Source of the DNA: Ficedula albicollis
Lineage: Eukaryota; Chordata; Aves; Passeriformes; Muscicapidae
Reading direction: 5' to 3'
Assembly: GCF_000247815.1 (NCBI RefSeq)
Contig: NW_004775928.1
Span: forward strand, 361,465 to 425,464
DNA: 64,000 bases
Each line of letters begins with the position of its first letter. The first letter of the stretch is position 1. This document shows positions 1 to 13,600 of this stretch, piece after piece. A program made the translations under genes and the position numbers. The notes under the pieces were generated by a model, which was not told the DNA's origin, ran no database searches, and was given only the letters and a program-made list of their open reading frames with translations.

Positions 1-3000
1 AAGAAACAAAACCCAGTGTAGCTCCTTAAATTAATTTAGATGGAAATATTTTCCTAGCAATTAAGCAATATTTATAGAATTTATATACTATGCAGTTGCT
101 CCAATAGGGGGGCTAATTCTGTTGCTGTTGTTCTTGGAGTTCATCGGGATTTAATATTGATTTATGCCATTTACCCCTAAAAATTTCCAGAAATGTTTCT
201 TTTGACAGCTGGATTTTTCAAAATTCAGCAATTAACATGGCTGACTTGTGTACGCGACCATATGAAAAACTCCTTTCACCATCCTTCTTCATCCAAACAC
301 CCACAAAAAGGCCACTAAACTTGGAAAATAATTCTGGAAAATATTGTTGTATGACTGCCAGTTTGGGGCTTTCATGACAATGGCTTAACATTTTTCAATA
401 AAACAGTTTTTCCAGAACACTTGTTTGATTGGACATTGTTGTGTCACAGGAAGAACAAAAGTTAATTTAATGAACTTCTGATGTAATAGCCAGCATGCCT
501 TTGCAAAGCTATTTCTTCTCTTGCCATCACAATTGCTGTGGTTCTTTAAAGCCTGAAGGCCAATAAGATTGGGTAGCATACCTGTTGTACCATTTTCCCC
601 TAAGGTGCTGGATTGTGGTTCTGTAGACAGCTTGATTTGTGAACCTTGTGGTTTTGTGAAACCAGAGCATGGAAGCCTGAGAAAGGCCAGCAGCTGAGCA
701 GGAATGTTGGAGACCTCAAGAATGAAAGATTGAACTGCTGTTCATGTGATTTCGATGTTTCATGGAAGAACTGAACCACAAACTTCTTCTGTTCACATTT
801 TCTACACAAAATGTTTGTACTATAATTCAGAAACAGTATAACTGTATGGATTATTTCCATGTTTTGTTTTTTGGGGGGGGGGGTTTTGTTTGTTTTTGTT
901 TTTGTTTTTGGTTTTGGTTGGTTTTGGTTTTGTTTTTGTTTAATTAACCTATCTATTTTACATTCAAGAAACTGAACTCTGTTTAGTCATTTTGGGGGTT
1001 AGCTTTTATTTTTGAAAAATTCCAGGGAGACAGAAATGCTGATTTTTCAACACTATGTTTGTAAATGTTTGATGCAGCATGACTCCATGGTTATGTCACT
1101 CTTATGTCTTGCAGAGTCACAGTAATCAGATCTTGTTTGGTATTCCCATGAAGGACAGTAACGGGAATGGATGCTTGCCTATAGCTGGCTTCCCTCTTGG
1201 CTTACTACAAATGGGAGGAAGGAAGACCCAGAATTCTGCCTTAGTGTGAGAGCCAAATGTTACATGGAGCATTACACTCCAAAATTATACCAAGGTTAAA
1301 GACATCAGTCTATGGGTAAATCTGCATACTTAGCTGCACAGGATGACCTAAAGATAAGAAACACACTCTGCTTATAAAGCTGATTTATCAGAGAATGTGG
1401 AGAAAGGATAAATGTTTAGACTTTTATCATGCTCACTGCACAGTTTCTTGGTATCGAAGAGAAATATGTCAGGAAAAAGACCGTGACCTATAGCCAGTAC
1501 TCTTAAACAAAGTAACTTTAAAGCCTATTAGTCATTGTAGAGATCCTCTTTGAATAAAGTAGTGTAACAGTAGGAAAGAAAATTAAAGGTCTTCACAATT
1601 TTTTACCATTTTCTGTTCCTACTTCCAAGAACAAGTGCTTTTATTGCACTAACAAAACAAACTTTTATATGGGTACATTAAAAATAAATAGAACCCTAAC
1701 AAAACCAAAGGCTGTATTTTTTGTATAAGATTAAGGCTAAGAGAAAACCACAGATAGCAGACATCAGTCCTGGCTGTTTAAAGACTATTAAGATATCTAA
1801 GGATGAAAAGCGTATGAGAAATAAGTGCAGAAGTGTTAAGTGTTTATCCAGTTGTACTGACTTTTTCCAGAAGCTTTCTGAGCTTCATCTGTGGCTACAC
1901 ACTAGTGTATTGCGATGGATAGGGCAAATAATGAACTGCAAAGTATGAAGCAGTGACATACAGTGACATTATAGATGGAACTGAATGGATGCAGTGCCAT
2001 CACTTCCTTGCAGCACAGCCTGTCAGTAAGAAGGTTTTCTTGCCAGGTACCACATTGTGCTGTGCTGGCACATTGCATCTTTGATGGCACAGGTTCTCCT
2101 TGCATAGCTTACTACCTCTCCATATGAAAGTAATAGGGTACAAAACCCAATAATACTTCATGTTCTGTAACAATAAAAATACATTTTCTATAATGTAAAG
2201 TATCATTAATTAATTAAATCAGACTTTCTTCAAAACAGAACACCAGGCTTCTTTGTCAATTGCTTTAGTTTTAGAAATACAGCACTGGCGTTGTAAGATA
2301 CTTCCTCCTTTCAAGGTCGCCAAATAGACACTTTCAAAGAGCATACACTGTAACTATGCAATGTGTACCTAAAACCTAAATTCAAGGAAGCAGGTCTGTT
2401 CACATCACAAATGGTATTGAATAGTACTTAGGACTTAGCTCTGAGTATTTAAGAAAACCATGAACTATGCCACTACTTTTCAAATCTTTTTCTCCATGCC
2501 AGGCTTGGACACCCAGAGTACTATGTTATGTTAATTTATATTTTCAGTTTTCACTGCTGACATCAATGAGCTCCAATGTTCTCAACTGAGGCATTTACCC
2601 AGACAGAAAGTCCAAACTTCTTTAGTCTTTAAAAGGACAGAACTTATGTACTTGGGTGTTAGTCTAATGCCTATTTGGTTATCTAAGCAAATTCTTTGGG
2701 AGTTGTAGGCCAGATCTTTTTAAAGGTGTCTAGATGCCTAAAAATATGGTAGAAATAACCATATCCTACAGGGATCTTGCAGTGACAGAATTACTTAAAC
2801 ATGTCTACAGAAAGGTTAGTCTCCTATGTTTTCCATATAGACAGTAGAGAGAGGCAACTCTAGATTCATCCCTTTCACTTTTTTTGGCAACAATTTAGAT
2901 GAGTTATATTTTAAAAGTTCCAACTTCACTCCATCATCCCTCAGAGGTTCCTAGCTAAGACTCTGACACTTGCACCACACGCCATCTAGGGTGAACTGCA

Positions 3001-3591
3001 TCTTCCCCTTGGTGCTTGCTTGCATCGCTTGATGTAAAAGAAAATCTACAAATCACTGTGTATGAATCCTGCTGTGCTTACACATTCTAAAATTCTGAGT
3101 CTTTGCACACCAGGTAAAAAATTGTTTCTACTCTACAGTGTCCATAGTTAGAGTACTTTCAAAGTCCACAAATTATTACAACAACATGTAAACACATTCT
3201 TAACATCAAATACTGCAAAAAGCCTTCACTCCTAGCAGGCTGCTGCTATCCATATGTAAAAGGGCATACTGTTATTAAAAAAAATTGCTTCCCAAATGAA
3301 AGCCACAAATTGGAAAAGAAGACTTCAAAATAAAAGTGCATACATTTTGTCTGTTTTTGAAATATTGCCAGACTAAATCATTAAGTGCGGATCTGGTTGC
3401 ACAAAGTCTGCAAAATCCAACCACAAAGCCACCACACCAAGGCTGTTGTGCCAAACAAAACACAGCAAACTAGTTATGGTCAATAAAATCTCTAAATCAA
3501 ATAAATGTTCTTCATGCTTAGAACACTTCCTGATGTCAGGGAAAATACTTATGAGTTTTCATAGATATAGGGAAGTGTGTCAATTTATTAT

Positions 3592-3592
<1 letters not shown>
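1..3592. other. Intergenic, no gene recognised
   Basis: AT-rich DNA with only short chance open frames and one T/G-rich tract (862-942). I see no exon-like or repeat-family match. Confidence 0.7.
862..942. repeat. T/G-rich low-complexity tract with an 11-G run
   Basis: Eleven G (873-883) followed by repeated GTTTTT and GGTTTT units. Similar G/T-rich or complementary C/A-rich tracts recur at about 19000-19100, 26205-26305, 29756-29830, 34015-34065, 43645-43695 and 50960-50995. Confidence 0.8.

Positions 3593-3634
<42 letters not shown>
3593..3634. repeat. Poly-A run, 42 bp
   Basis: Uninterrupted A run. It is not obviously the tail of a recognisable retroposon. Confidence 0.95.
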
Positions 3635-3637
<3 letters not shown>

Positions 3638-3915
3638 CAATTCCAGATCGAAAAACAGAAAGGCCAGGTAATCCTTTATCCAGTTTTGTAGATTTTTAAT
3701 GGTTAAGTTTGCATCAGTCAAGGTACTCACAGGCATAAGGTTACTGTTAGAGGCCCAGATCTTCTTTTCTGATGAAATTTGGAGGTAGGGATATAGGAAT
3801 TATAAGCAGTTTCACTGAATAGTTTGTTTGAAAATACATACATATATTAGTGGGTGTGAGATGTGGGGAGAAGGCACACAGGCTCACACCTGAGAAAGGA
3901 ATCAGGTAATCTTTA
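3635..3915. other. Short intergenic stretch
   Basis: Between the poly-A run and the first LTR; nothing recognised. Confidence 0.6.
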
Positions 3916-4597
3916 TGTGCCATGGTTTATAACGGAAGTACATTGTACGTTTTCAAAAGACAAGCATTTCCTATTCCTCCAATAAAAACACATGCCACTG
4001 AGAGAGCAGGAAAACTATTTTGCAGGTATAACTGTGTTAGGCTGACCCTGGCGAGCAGCGAAGTACCCACACTTGCTCACTGTTCCCTGCCCAGCAGGCC
4101 AAGAGAAACAGCACAAAAACCAAAATCAAGAAAACTCATGGGTTGAGGAAGAAAACAGTTTAATAAATTAAGGAAAGACAAAAAGCAAGTGATGCAAAGA
4201 TAATCAGTCAATCACCACCTCCCACAGGCACACTGATGCACAGCCACTCTCTGAATAGCAGGTGTTCCAGAAAACATAGGATCCTCAAACAACACTTTCT
4301 TCTGCTGCACCAACTTTATTGCTGAGCATGACAATACATGGTATGTAATGCCCCTTTGGGCAATTTGGGTCAACTGGTCTGACAGTGACCATTTCTAATT
4401 TCTTGCTTGACCTCAGCCTACTCGCTGTAGATTTAGAGAAAGAAAAAAAAAGAGAAAGCCTTTATATTGTGCAAGGACTACTTTGTAATAGACAAAATAA
4501 TGGTGTGTTTTCAACAGTGTTTTAGCCCTAAATACAAAGTACAGCACCATAATGCTTGCTAACAAGAAAGTTGACTCCATCCCAGCCAGACCTATAC
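3916..4597 (-). mobile_element. Avian endogenous-retrovirus LTR, antisense, degraded
   Basis: Read on the minus strand this follows an LTR consensus common in bird genomes that I recall from memory. It has a TATCCCAGCC-type beginning (+ strand side near 4585), a block around 4325-4385 with the characteristic ATGACA..ACATGG..TGCCCCTTTGG pattern, and a block at 4130-4215 with CATGGGTTGAGG, a TTTAATAA tract and AAGCAAGTGATGCAAAG. It ends near 3916-3930 at CCATGGTTTATAA. Internal viral genes are not seen nearby, so it is a solo LTR or fragment. No convincing target-site duplication is visible, so the ends are approximate. Confidence 0.65.
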
Positions 4598-6332
4598 AAA
4601 TTGGAGCAGTGACATGGCATACTGTGCAATGTGTTCAAATAATTTCTATCTATAATAACCAGTATCCAGTTGCATTACTTTTATCAGCAATTGTTACTAT
4701 ATGTCATACAATATGTCACACTCAAAAGGACTCTGGTTTTCTTCAGAGCAATGATACTAGAAAAAATTTCTTCAAAATACTGCTTTGCAATAGATAAGCC
4801 TTTTATCAGTTTGTTTCAAGGATTGCTGCCTGTTACTCAAACTGTAATGATTAAAGGACTGTATTACATTAAACACTGTATCTGTCTTTCTTTGGTCAGC
4901 TTGAGGAGCACAGACAGCAACGTTTTCCTCATTTGGAAAGGAAACTGAGCTCACTATTCAGCTTCTTGTAAAATTCCTGTTCCTGGCAGTCAGAAAGTTG
5001 ACCTTCATACCTAACCAAGACTTCAAAATGGTTAACAGATTTTTGTGTTGGAAGTGACTGGAACAGAAAGTCTACAATTAAGACAATCTTCTTCAGAAAG
5101 CTGTTTGCTATTCTACCCTCAGTAATCAAGGATGTCATTTCAAATCAAGTTCTTGATGATTCTTGCATAATTTTATGCATCATCACAGGTCCAAAAACAA
5201 ACTAATGATAAAACAGTTTTATTTTAAATTAATTTTATTGGAAAATTCATGCCTCTAGTCCCGCCTCCCTCCACAACCCAGACACACAGATGCTGCCTTT
5301 TTTGTATACTGACTTAGTAATTTAGAAAGCATAGACTTTGTGGGTGATTATATTTTCATCTTGGGAAAGAAATAATTAAAGACTGACTGTACTTTTAAAA
5401 TTATTGTTCTTGATTCTATAAGCCCTTTTAAACTTCTCAAAGAAGAATTCTTACAGAACCAAATAAGCTTCCATAGGCAGGAATTCAGAGGATCGGGCTT
5501 TACTAGGTGAATAGTTTTCACATGCATGGTACAAAGATCTATTAACATTTCTTAAAAATCTTCAAAGAGTTAGTGACCAAACCAGACTTTTGCAAGCTCC
5601 TATGAAATAAACACTACTTCTCTATTTTAAGGATGAAACTGCTGATGAACACGAGATCAGGCGGTTTTACTCAAGCTAAATTTAATCATACAGCAGTGAT
5701 CCTTTTACCATCTTCAGGTTGATTATTATGAAAAAAGGCTGCTATAGCATTCTGGAGTATGAAAACCTGAAAATAATGTAATGGCCAATCTTAGAACATC
5801 GATTGCATTTTTCAAGAAAAGTGATGAAAATGCATGTGAAGCATAGTAAAATTTCTGCATGGTGCTTGGAACATAATTCCCACAAGACTTTTAGAGTTTT
5901 TGACTTCTTTTTGCCTTCATCTTGAAAAATAGAAATTATATAAATATTTACGAACTGAAAACTTGAAGAAAAAAAAATTGGGATCTGATCTGCCAAAATA
6001 TTTAAATTAGTCTTTATTCCTCTGGTTATCCATCCATATGTTATGTGTGTTGTCTTTACAATGGTTTCTATTGAATGGTCATTTTGACTTGAAAGTAAGG
6101 ATATTTCTGAGAAAATCTGTGGCCAATTTTCTATTAAAAGTCTTCAGATTCAAAAAGAAAATGCTACAGTGAAGAGGAAAAACCATCTATTTTAATGCAA
6201 ATGCAGTTTTATCCATCAGAGATTTGCAATGGATATTACATTAATGGCGCAACAAAGGCCACTATATCTCACCTGCACCTGATTGCAAGAAATTATTTTG
6301 TGTGAGCACATATCATAAATGTTCTTCAGAGG
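4598..6332. other. Intergenic, no gene recognised
   Basis: AT-rich DNA between the two antisense LTRs. No supported feature. Confidence 0.65.
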
Positions 6333-6897
6333 TGTCAAGGTTTGACTTGGGTTTGCTAATTTTAATATATTTAATTTATTTTAGAGATAGGATTTAGGAG
6401 CAAAAACAAGGCAGGCTTAAAACTTAGAAGGGTATAAGAAGAAATTTATTAATAACATAAAAAAAAAATGAAATTCAGAATAAGATTTCCAGATTATTCC
6501 CTCCTCTCCCTTTCCTCATCTTCACTTCCTAAGAGCAACGTACAGAGAACACTTCAGTCAGTTATCTACTTAAATAATCATTTCAGTTCACTCTAGAGAG
6601 AAAAGTTCCTTTTTTTGGGTTTAGGCTTAGGGGCTGTCTTTACTTTCACAATCTGCATCCGCCCGGAGAAAAAACTATGAAATTTCTCCCATCCCCACAC
6701 TCTCTCTAGAGCTGTGTTATGGGTTATGCTGCACACTTGGGGTATTACTTTTAAAGCCAAGCTGCTGAAAGACAAAATTCTCTCAATCTCGTTTTCTATT
6801 AAATGTCTCTGTCCATATTTCCAGTCCCAAAACAGGGAGTCCCATTTCCTCGAGGTAAAAATCCTCTTCTCAAGCACTTTAACCTCTCCAAGTACAT

Positions 6898-7181
6898 TTT
6901 ACAGTTTAAAGGAATTTCAGTGTAGTCACAGTCCCCTTATAGCCCGCAAAAAAAAGGTTTTCACTCATCAGTGCCATCTCTTCAATCTCTTCCCATGTGG
7001 AAACTTAATCTTCATTTCACTGACTTCAGTAGACGCCTTTTTACAGTTTAAAGGAATTTCAGTGTAGTCACAGTCCCCTTATAGCCCGCAAAAAAAAGGT
7101 TTTCACTCATCAGTGCCATCTCTTCAATCTCTTCCCATGTGGAAACTTAATCTTCATTTCACTGACTTCAGTAGACGCCTT
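6898..7181. repeat. 142-bp direct tandem duplication inside the LTR
   Basis: Two copies (6898-7039, 7040-7181) appear identical to the eye, including the run of A near the middle of each. Position in the U3 part of the LTR suggests an enhancer-type duplication, but an assembly duplication cannot be excluded. Confidence 0.9.
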
Positions 7182-7460
7182 GCTTTATTCCTCTCCTTCA
7201 GGGGAGCTCAGGAGATCTAGAATCTTATCCAGGCATTAAAAGAGTTAAAATCGCATCCAGAAAGTGAAGAAGCTGGGCCAGGTCATGCTGGAAAAACTCT
7301 GGGCCACGTGGAAAAAGCCGGAGGAAAACTTCAAAGCTCAGCTGCATCGCTTCACTCCGCGTGGGGACCTCGGGGCCTCTCCTCTCGGAACAGGGGAAAG
7401 GGAGAGCCTCGGTGGCTCCCAGCGCCCCGTCCAGCCAGGCCGCAGGGAGAGAGCGGGGCC

Positions 7461-7545
7461 GAGCTGGGCCGGGCCTGGGGCTGAGCCGAGCCTGGGGCTG
7501 AGCCGAGCCGAGCCTGGGGCTGAGCCGAGCCTGGGGCCCAGCCGG
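7461..7545. repeat. GC-rich minisatellite, GAGCCTGGGGCTGAGCC-type unit
   Basis: Several partial copies of a GAGCC / TGGGGCTGAGCC motif in a strongly GC-rich stretch within the right part of the antisense LTR. It stands out against the AT-rich surroundings. Confidence 0.75.
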
Positions 7546-7608
7546 GGCCCCGCTGGTCGCTACCTGCCTTGCAGCCGGAAGACAAAAGAGACCGGTTCAA
7601 CCTTACCA

Positions 7609-10600
7609 ATGTGATTTATGAAAGTGAAATAACTTTTTAATTGGTTACTTGGGCTGTCAACTGCTAAGTCAGGCCTGGGATTGGTCTCTGCAGCTCACAG
7701 GGGACGTTCCCAGAGAGGGGACAGCTCTCCTGTTACCGGGCCCGTGCTGCTCCTCTCGGGCGGCTCCCCCCCCCATGTGAAACCAGCGCAAGAGCTTAGT
7801 AAATTCTTACAGTTTTAAGCACATCTTGTACCTGCAATCCCCCAAGACAGAACCTGTTCTTTTGCAGTCAAGAGTTCCTGTGTTCATTACTTTAGTCCTA
7901 TGCATAGCTTGCACAAGATAAACAGAGACTTTACCCAAACTAACGCAGCCTATTTTTTAAATGATTTCAAATAAGGTGTGTTTTAAAAATAGTTTGTGTA
8001 AGCATATAATGTACAGTTAAGTGATGAAGTAAATGAGAGAACCTTTCAGGGAAGATTCATTAGAAAACCTGAAGCGGACAATTTTCTCGAATACCTGTTT
8101 CCAAAACATTACAAACTACAATCTTCTGCAACTAGCTATTAATTCTATAAACAAGAGTCTATTTTAAATCAACCATGTCAAATGCTGATTTTCAATAATC
8201 TGTAGAAAACAGAGCCAAGGATTTATCTTGATGTTACTCTTCTGAGGAAACAAAAATCAGAAAACAATGAGTACTAATGTTTTTTGTATAACCCTAAATA
8301 CATATTCTGTCATCTTAAGTTTATCTTTGTGTCTATTGAAATTGTACCAGAGGGGAAAAATGTGGTTTGGAAAGTTATTTCATTTGCTGCTTTGCAAAAA
8401 TTAAGAGAGGTAAAGGAATATTAGTAATTAACTTTTTCTGCAGTATATTCATGTATTTAGTGGCTCATAAACTTCTAGGCAAGTAGAACTGCAACGGAAG
8501 CCCCTGGATCTGTTGTAATCTCCCTTTTGTTTGTGGAGGGAAAATAATTCAAATTACTTTCAGTAGGAAGAATTGCTTGCACATTTTTCTGCAAACTTCA
8601 ATCATTCTGTATGAGGTGGTATTGTGATCCAGTTCATCATCTGGACTAAACTTTAAATGACTGCAATGTTTTTTTTGATTACTGAGTGAAGGGAATTATG
8701 TGTAAATCAGCCCTCTAAGGAATCCGTAGATATTGCAAAGTTTTTTTTGCCCCATTATTCCAATGCAATAACTTCCCTGCTGTTACTTTAGACATTGTAA
8801 ATAATTTTAGTTCTTTTACAGTAATTGCAAACTTATGCAATTTTGTGGCTTAATATTGCATATGTAAATATAGGCTAATTGAAATTTCCAACTAATAAAT
8901 GTTCCTAATATAATATTCATAAACCCAGGATATTTCATACAAATATTTGGCTGCATATGAGACATCTGAATTAAATTTCACTTTGAATTTAAAAAAAAAA
9001 AAATTCATTTTATTGAATTAGGCTTAAAATGTCATACTAGACATTGGACAAGTGAATGAATTCACACAGAAAGATTAAGACAACTATAATATCAGAATAT
9101 GCATAATCATATTGCTATTCTTCAGTCTTGTTAATAATTTGTACCATAAAAATTTACCTCTGGAAGAGAAACTGCAGTGATTGGTGGTGGCAAAACAGAA
9201 TCATATTTTTCATGTCAATGTTTCAAATTTTGTTTCTGTTTCATGGCTACCTCTTGCATTCAAAGTTATTTTTCAGCTTGCTCATCGTATATTGCTGCTC
9301 ACAGCTTCTAAAAGACAGCGGGTATGGCATGAGACCAGTAAATTTGCTAATCGAAATAAGAATTATTTAAAAATAGGAACATAACCTCATGAAGCTGCAA
9401 GTCCATTGCACTTTTTTGTATACTGTATGCTTGGGAAGAGGCACTGTTTCATGACAATCATCAGTCAGCTTTATCAATAAGCAGGAAAAGCCACTGACGC
9501 TCTCATCACGAATGCACCCTATCGCTTAAGACAGCCTTTCCACCACTGCCCACAGGCAGTTGGTAACTGCAGGGTCTCCTCCACACTGACAGCTCCAGGT
9601 AACAGAGCTCAGAGTTTCTGCAAAAGAAGTAGCTGAAATAATAATTTCAGCCAGGTGAATAAGACGTTAACTAGACAGCTGAATGGGGTAGAGGAACAAA
9701 AATGAGTATAAAGTGGAGTCATATTTGTGTCAATAGTATTAAACTCTAAAGCAAAATGACAACTGTGGCATAGCTTTATGCATGTTTCCCTGTTGTTTCT
9801 CATGTCAAATGTGTTGAAGGGTGATACAGATCCTACATTATTAATGTAATTATAAAAAAAATTTAAAGGCACCTGCCAGGGATCTTGAAAGCTCACCTGT
9901 GAACAAAGAGCATATGGTTTTATGAAAACTCTATATTCTCTGAATGAGTTGCAGTATCTGATTAGCAGATACTATTAGTGAGCTGGCCTTTGACATGTCA
10001 CTGGAAGGTGCAACATGGCTGTCTGTGACTTTGCAATGGCACAATACTTCTGGTCATAAACCCACTGGTGTTTCTTCCCCATAGCCACATCAAGAAAGTG
10101 GTGAAGAATTATTTGTCTTTTCTCTGAAATGCTTTCTGTGACTGAATTCTCTCAATTTGACCTGTTGCCACTTCTCAGGCCACAGAAAAAATTAGACTTA
10201 CATCTGTACAGACAGGCAGGTTGTGTCTGTGTACACAGATCTTTTTCACATCCTCCTTCCCAAATAGCCTTTTTTTTTTATCCTTACTGCACATGGCTTT
10301 GAGATGACAGATATCTGCCATGAGCTGAAGACTTGCCCAAGCCAAATTTGGCTAACAAATTAGTTAGCATGTGTTTCTACTACATATGCCATTGGCTTAA
10401 TTAGGTTTAATTAAGAAGTGCTTATGTCTGTTGAGAGGACAATGGCTATCTAGTGAAGGTTTATTTATTGGCAACATATGGCATTTTGGTGAATGATTGT
10501 TAGAACAACTATAATGAAGCATTTAAAATAACTTGTTCAATTCAGACTTGGAACACTAAAAAAGATTTTTCAGATGTCTGCACAGTTCTTATTTCTTTGA

Positions 10601-13600
10601 AAATGGGCTTGATGCTTCTTTCAGCTTGTTGTGACCTAAAGAGATGGGAGGTGGGAAGAAACTGTCATAATATTGCATTATTTCAGAAAAATCTTGCATA
10701 TAATACAACAGAGTAAAAAAACCTGAAAGCACAACTGTATTATTGAAAAATAACATCATTTAAAAAACTTACTAAAATTCCTCTTTTGTATCCTAGTGCA
10801 GTTACATATGCTCTAGAGTTTATAGTGATAACCAAAGAAATAGGATCTGCATTTCAAAAGACATAGAAATTTAGCATTAACTTTAGGTAACTTGTAAAGC
10901 AGGATACAATTATAAATGTACACTCATGGACTCTATACAAGCACAGACACCAACAATAGTTAAAAAGATTTGCCACAAAAATTTATCTAAGAGAAAAAAA
11001 GCAAATCCCACACAATAAAAGATGCTGGTCTAAGCAAACATGGACTTTGTAATATAATGCTTTTTAATAGGATTGGCCAGTAAAAGCACAAATTCAGAAC
11101 AATAGTTTGCCATTAAAGTTAATCTTCTGATCCAGGGTCGATGCTGACAGTATTTCTGTCTGGATTTTAGCTGGGAGCTCATTGGCAGTTTAACCGCCTC
11201 TGAATAAAAATCCTAATTCTTTCATGGAATTATCTTGAATTTTGCTGGAAACAAAGCTCTTTCCTTTTATTACTTCTTTGAATTCTTGTTTTCAGGCCTG
11301 TACTTGCAAACCAACAATGGAAAAAAAGAGCCACACCAGTCCTGGCACCCCTTTGGCGTAAAGTGGCATGCAAACTGAATTTACAGGCTTCTGAGAGATT
11401 GCTTTGTAAATGGAAATTTCCAGGATAAAATTTTCATTTTGAATTAGGATTCTCAGCATCAATCCCATCTCTAATATTACTGAGGGGACTCACCACCATT
11501 CTCTTCCTCACCCCTCAGATAAAGAATGATAGATCTCTTATTTTTAGGTAGCTTTCATATCTCCTTTTTCCCTGGAGGAGTCAGGACCAGGAGGTTATTC
11601 TATACAACTTCATGTCATTGCCAGGGATGGGGGAAAGGAAATTTCTTCCAGAGAGAAGGGTCCCTCTAATTGAGTAAACATGGCAAAGGGAGCACAGGAG
11701 TACCCCACTTCCAAGCAATCCCTTGGGAATCGTTCACCTATCCTGTAGATTTCATTATTGACTGTGTTGTTGTTACTGCTCCCATTCTTATCTCATTGCT
11801 GTTTCCAGTAAATTGGTCCTATCTCAACCCATGATCTTTGTACCTTTTGTGTCACCAGCTCTCCTCTTCAGCATGCCATAGGGAGAGAGTGAAGGGGTGA
11901 GAGACTGAGGGGGAGAGAGATGTAGGAACACCATTTGTAAACCACTACAGAGACAAATAAGATATATCAGTTGTGAGGGACCGCATGGTTCAGGGCTGTT
12001 GTAATAGAACAAATACTCAGCCCATTTAAAGTTGAAGTGTGGAAAAGACAGATCAGAAGTCCTCTGCAATCACTTCTGTGAAAGTGTTTTATCAGTATAT
12101 AATTTATAAGAAATGTCACCAAACCTCTAAATCATTGATATTTAACCAAGACTGGCAGAACCAGATGGCATTTCAGATTCTTGTTCTAAGACAATATTAT
12201 AAAATACACAGAGTGTGTAAAAGCTCACCAAATTAAGTTTCATAATGCAAGCAATATGCTTTCAAGAGGAAAAAGGCAGAACTATTTTTGACTAATTTAA
12301 ATGCTGTTACTTAAATATAGCTTGTAGGACAAAGTTGATTTAAAACTATCCACAGTCCTTCAGTACCTCAACGAGTCGCGTGAACTTCACATGTTCAGGG
12401 CAAATGCAGCCTTAGTACAACTCCATAGAAACCAGTGATATTATATCTCTTACACTGAATTTTATTTCAGTATATACTTCCTTGTTTCAACAAGTAGACA
12501 AACTGCTTGGTTCATACTGCAGTCATGAAAAATATAAACAAGCACATTAAGGAAGTTGGACAATGTTTTTTAGAGGAGAGTATTTCCAACATTGCCTTTG
12601 TTATTGGGCCTCCACATATACTGTTCATGAAATCCTGGAAGATCTGAGGCACCAGTTTCTACTTAGAAAATGCGGCCATTAGACAGGATCCCTCATCAAA
12701 GTTTTATGAGTAGGCTTATAACAAAATGCCGTCTCGAAATAAAAGTTTGCTAATAATATGGTAGACAGGAACAGCTCACCAGCTCTGATGCACCAGTTCA
12801 TTTGTTGGCCAAGGCCCATGTGAACAAGAAAAGTCTTGTGAAATATATTCTTATTTGTGGAAGGGTAAGATGCATCTCCGAGAAATGCTGCTCTGGTTAT
12901 GAAACAGTATTTCATCAGAAGATGCAGAAATACTTACAGAGGTTGAAATGGAGCTAGGATCTTTTTTAATCCACCCCAAGAATGGCAAGGTAGAATGAAA
13001 TATGTATAAGAATTATACTTGAAAGCAACATTATAGTAACATTAGAGTGGAAATTCTGTTTGTCAAAAATAGTAAAGAAGTGCCAAGTCAAGCTTCTCAC
13101 TGAAAGTATGATGGTGTCCCTCATTACATCTGAAGTACATGACTGTTTTAATTATTTATGATTTTCTAATTACACACCGAGGGAAGTCTCATAACTTAAT
13201 CATTGACAAGGAAAAAAAAGGTGTTCTTTCCTGCCCTATAACCTGTGAACATTGTGTCATATAGACCTTCTGCATATGCTGAAGGAAAAAAAGAAAAAAT
13301 AAAGTATCTTCACAAATTCTCTAAGAGAATAGATTTGAAATTCTGATGACTGGTGCACAACTGAAACAGTGCTATGCTGGAAAAACGGGGAATGAAATTC
13401 TACTCTTTCTCTCTCCCCTCTATTCCTCCAATGCACTTAAGAGACTCTGGCTTCCCCAGCTGCCTCAGGAAAAGGCCAATGTCCTTGGCTGTGGATGTAG
13501 GTGCTCCTTGCAAGAAAAATAGCCCCTCAACCCAAAAGCTAAGCAGTGGGCTGAGATACAAATTAAGGCACCAACCTGTCCTGAGGTTTCCCTATGTCCA

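Larger units (their letters stand above)
6333..7608 (-). mobile_element. Avian LTR (ERVL-like), antisense, with internal tandem duplication
   Basis: The left end TGTCAAGGTTTGACTTGG mirrors the right end: the reverse complement of the right end reads TGGTAAGGTTGAACCGG, an imperfect terminal inverted repeat with TG..CA termini. On the minus strand an AATAAA signal lies near the left end (TTTATT at about 6451), as expected for the R region. A 142-bp unit is repeated in tandem (6898-7039 and 7040-7181) and a GC-rich minisatellite follows (7461-7545); both would fall in U3. No coding remnant is seen, so it is probably a solo LTR. The family name is uncertain and no target-site duplication was found. 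Confidence 0.6.

Noticed and set aside
4929..5138. A 69-codon minus-strand frame
   Set aside because: Some protein-like stretches, but no recognised domain, exon context or neighbouring frames.
7352..7614. Overlapping GC-rich frames on both strands
   Set aside because: They fall in the minisatellite and GC-rich part of the antisense LTR.
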